A stretch of 42,403 nucleotides of DNA. It comes from an uncultured Porphyromonas sp. (lineage in GTDB: Bacteria > Bacteroidota > Bacteroidia > Bacteroidales > Porphyromonadaceae). Positions 42,022 to 42,403 of this stretch are shown one piece after another. The first letter of the stretch is position 1. Every line of letters begins with the position of its first letter. A model generated the notes under the pieces. It was not told the origin of the DNA. It saw only the letters and a program-made list of their open reading frames with translations, and did no database searches. The position numbers and the translations under genes were made by a program. The stretch spans positions 1 to 42,403 of the forward strand of contig NZ_CAJZFJ010000008.1 in the NCBI RefSeq assembly GCF_915070105.1, written 5' to 3'.

Positions 42022-42403
42022 TTAGAAGGTGAGGCTACAATTCACTCCCAGCTGGTAGGCAGGGAGGCCGAGCTTGGGTAGTCCCACCTCCGGGACCACC
42101 CTTAATGATAGATCTGGACTAATGTCGAAGGTGTAGAGCTCTGCATCTACGTATGCATCTAGGATGGAGAGACCGTAGACAAGCACACTGACGACGACAC
42201 TGAGATCTCGATAACGTCGATAGAAGTCATTCCCTCGCTTGAGGGTCTGCTTGAGGGAGGAGTACTGGGCATAGTCCTCTGCCTTGGCTCCAGAGGGGGC
42301 GAAGACTAGCCAAGCGGTATTCTTGGATGGGTCTTCGCTCATGATGTCTCGATAAGCAGCATGGTACTCCTGATACTGGCGGTTATTCCAGGTGATGGAG
42401 TAG
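42022..42403 (-). CDS. DUF5683 family protein, N-terminal part outside the window
   Basis: The reading frame stays open to the right edge, adding YSITWNNRQYQEYHAAYRDI before the first internal ATG at 42342, so the gene is cut by the window end. The visible 127 residues include one hydrophobic segment (LSVVVSVLVYGLSILDAYVDAEL) and end in a short beta-type tail (LPAYQLGVNCSLTF), as in DUF5683 proteins of Bacteroidota, often encoded between parB and an mltD-like gene. It is probably an envelope protein. The function is unknown. Confidence 0.75.
   Translation of the reverse strand, partial: YSITWNNRQYQEYHAAYRDIMSEDPSKNTAWLVFAPSGAKAEDYAQYSSLKQTLKRGNDFYRRYRDLSVVVSVLVYGLSILDAYVDAELYTFDISPDLSLRVVPEVGLPKLGLPAYQLGVNCSLTF

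Overview
The window reads as chromosomal DNA of a Bacteroidota bacterium, most likely a Porphyromonas or close relative. The case rests on a type IX secretion plug protein, the phylum-restricted DUF4271, DUF5606 and DUF5683 families, the gene order nusB-yajC-ybbR-coaE-DUF5606 and DUF4271-hemD-rnpA-yidD-tatD-tyrS, and repeated TAnnTTTG boxes (the Bacteroidota -7 element) in front of genes. The species cannot be fixed from sequence reading alone. I see no phage, transposase, CRISPR array or rRNA.

Layout. 0.2-2.5 kb: an adenosylcobalamin-dependent ribonucleotide reductase. 2.6-8.1 kb (+): tRNA-Arg(CCG), a SlyD-type isomerase, chorismate synthase, then a small surface-glycan cluster (flippase, GT4, GT2) closed by two terminators. 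8.4-12.5 kb (-): the DUF4271-hemD-rnpA-yidD-tatD-tyrS block. 12.7-13.4 kb (+): a SIMPL protein, followed by almost 1 kb without genes that holds a perfect 61-bp palindrome. 14.4-19.3 kb (-): kbl, DUF5606, coaE, ybbR, yajC, nusB. 20-28 kb (-): a TonB-dependent receptor, a ComB-like phosphatase, a phosphohexomutase, an LRR-like lipoprotein and the T9SS plug protein. 28-33.6 kb (-): riboflavin synthase, MutS2, a flavin reductase and pyrI-pyrB. 34.1-35.3 kb (+): dprA. 35.4-37 kb (-): metK behind a SAM-II-like riboswitch and a leader terminator. 37.6-42.4 kb (-): aminopeptidase C, gamma-carbonic anhydrase, a sugar nucleotidyltransferase, an MltD-like transglycosylase, and a DUF5683 gene cut by the window end.

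Most genes are housekeeping: nucleotide synthesis (nrdJ, pyrBI), cofactors (coaE, ribE, metK), translation and RNA (tyrS, rnpA, nusB, tRNA), protein export (yidD, yajC, T9SS plug), envelope (flippase, glycosyltransferases, MltD) and DNA handling (mutS2, dprA).

The most interesting material lies between genes. One signal is a family of hairpin repeats: a perfect 61-bp palindrome at 13853 and an imperfect 61-bp relative at 37196 whose arms differ by paired, compensating changes. A second is a dispersed element of about 300 bp present twice (19522-19832 and 33756-34059), each copy holding three phased 22-bp palindromic units. The third is the metK leader, where a SAM-II-like aptamer is followed by an intrinsic terminator whose 5' arm is complementary to the aptamer.
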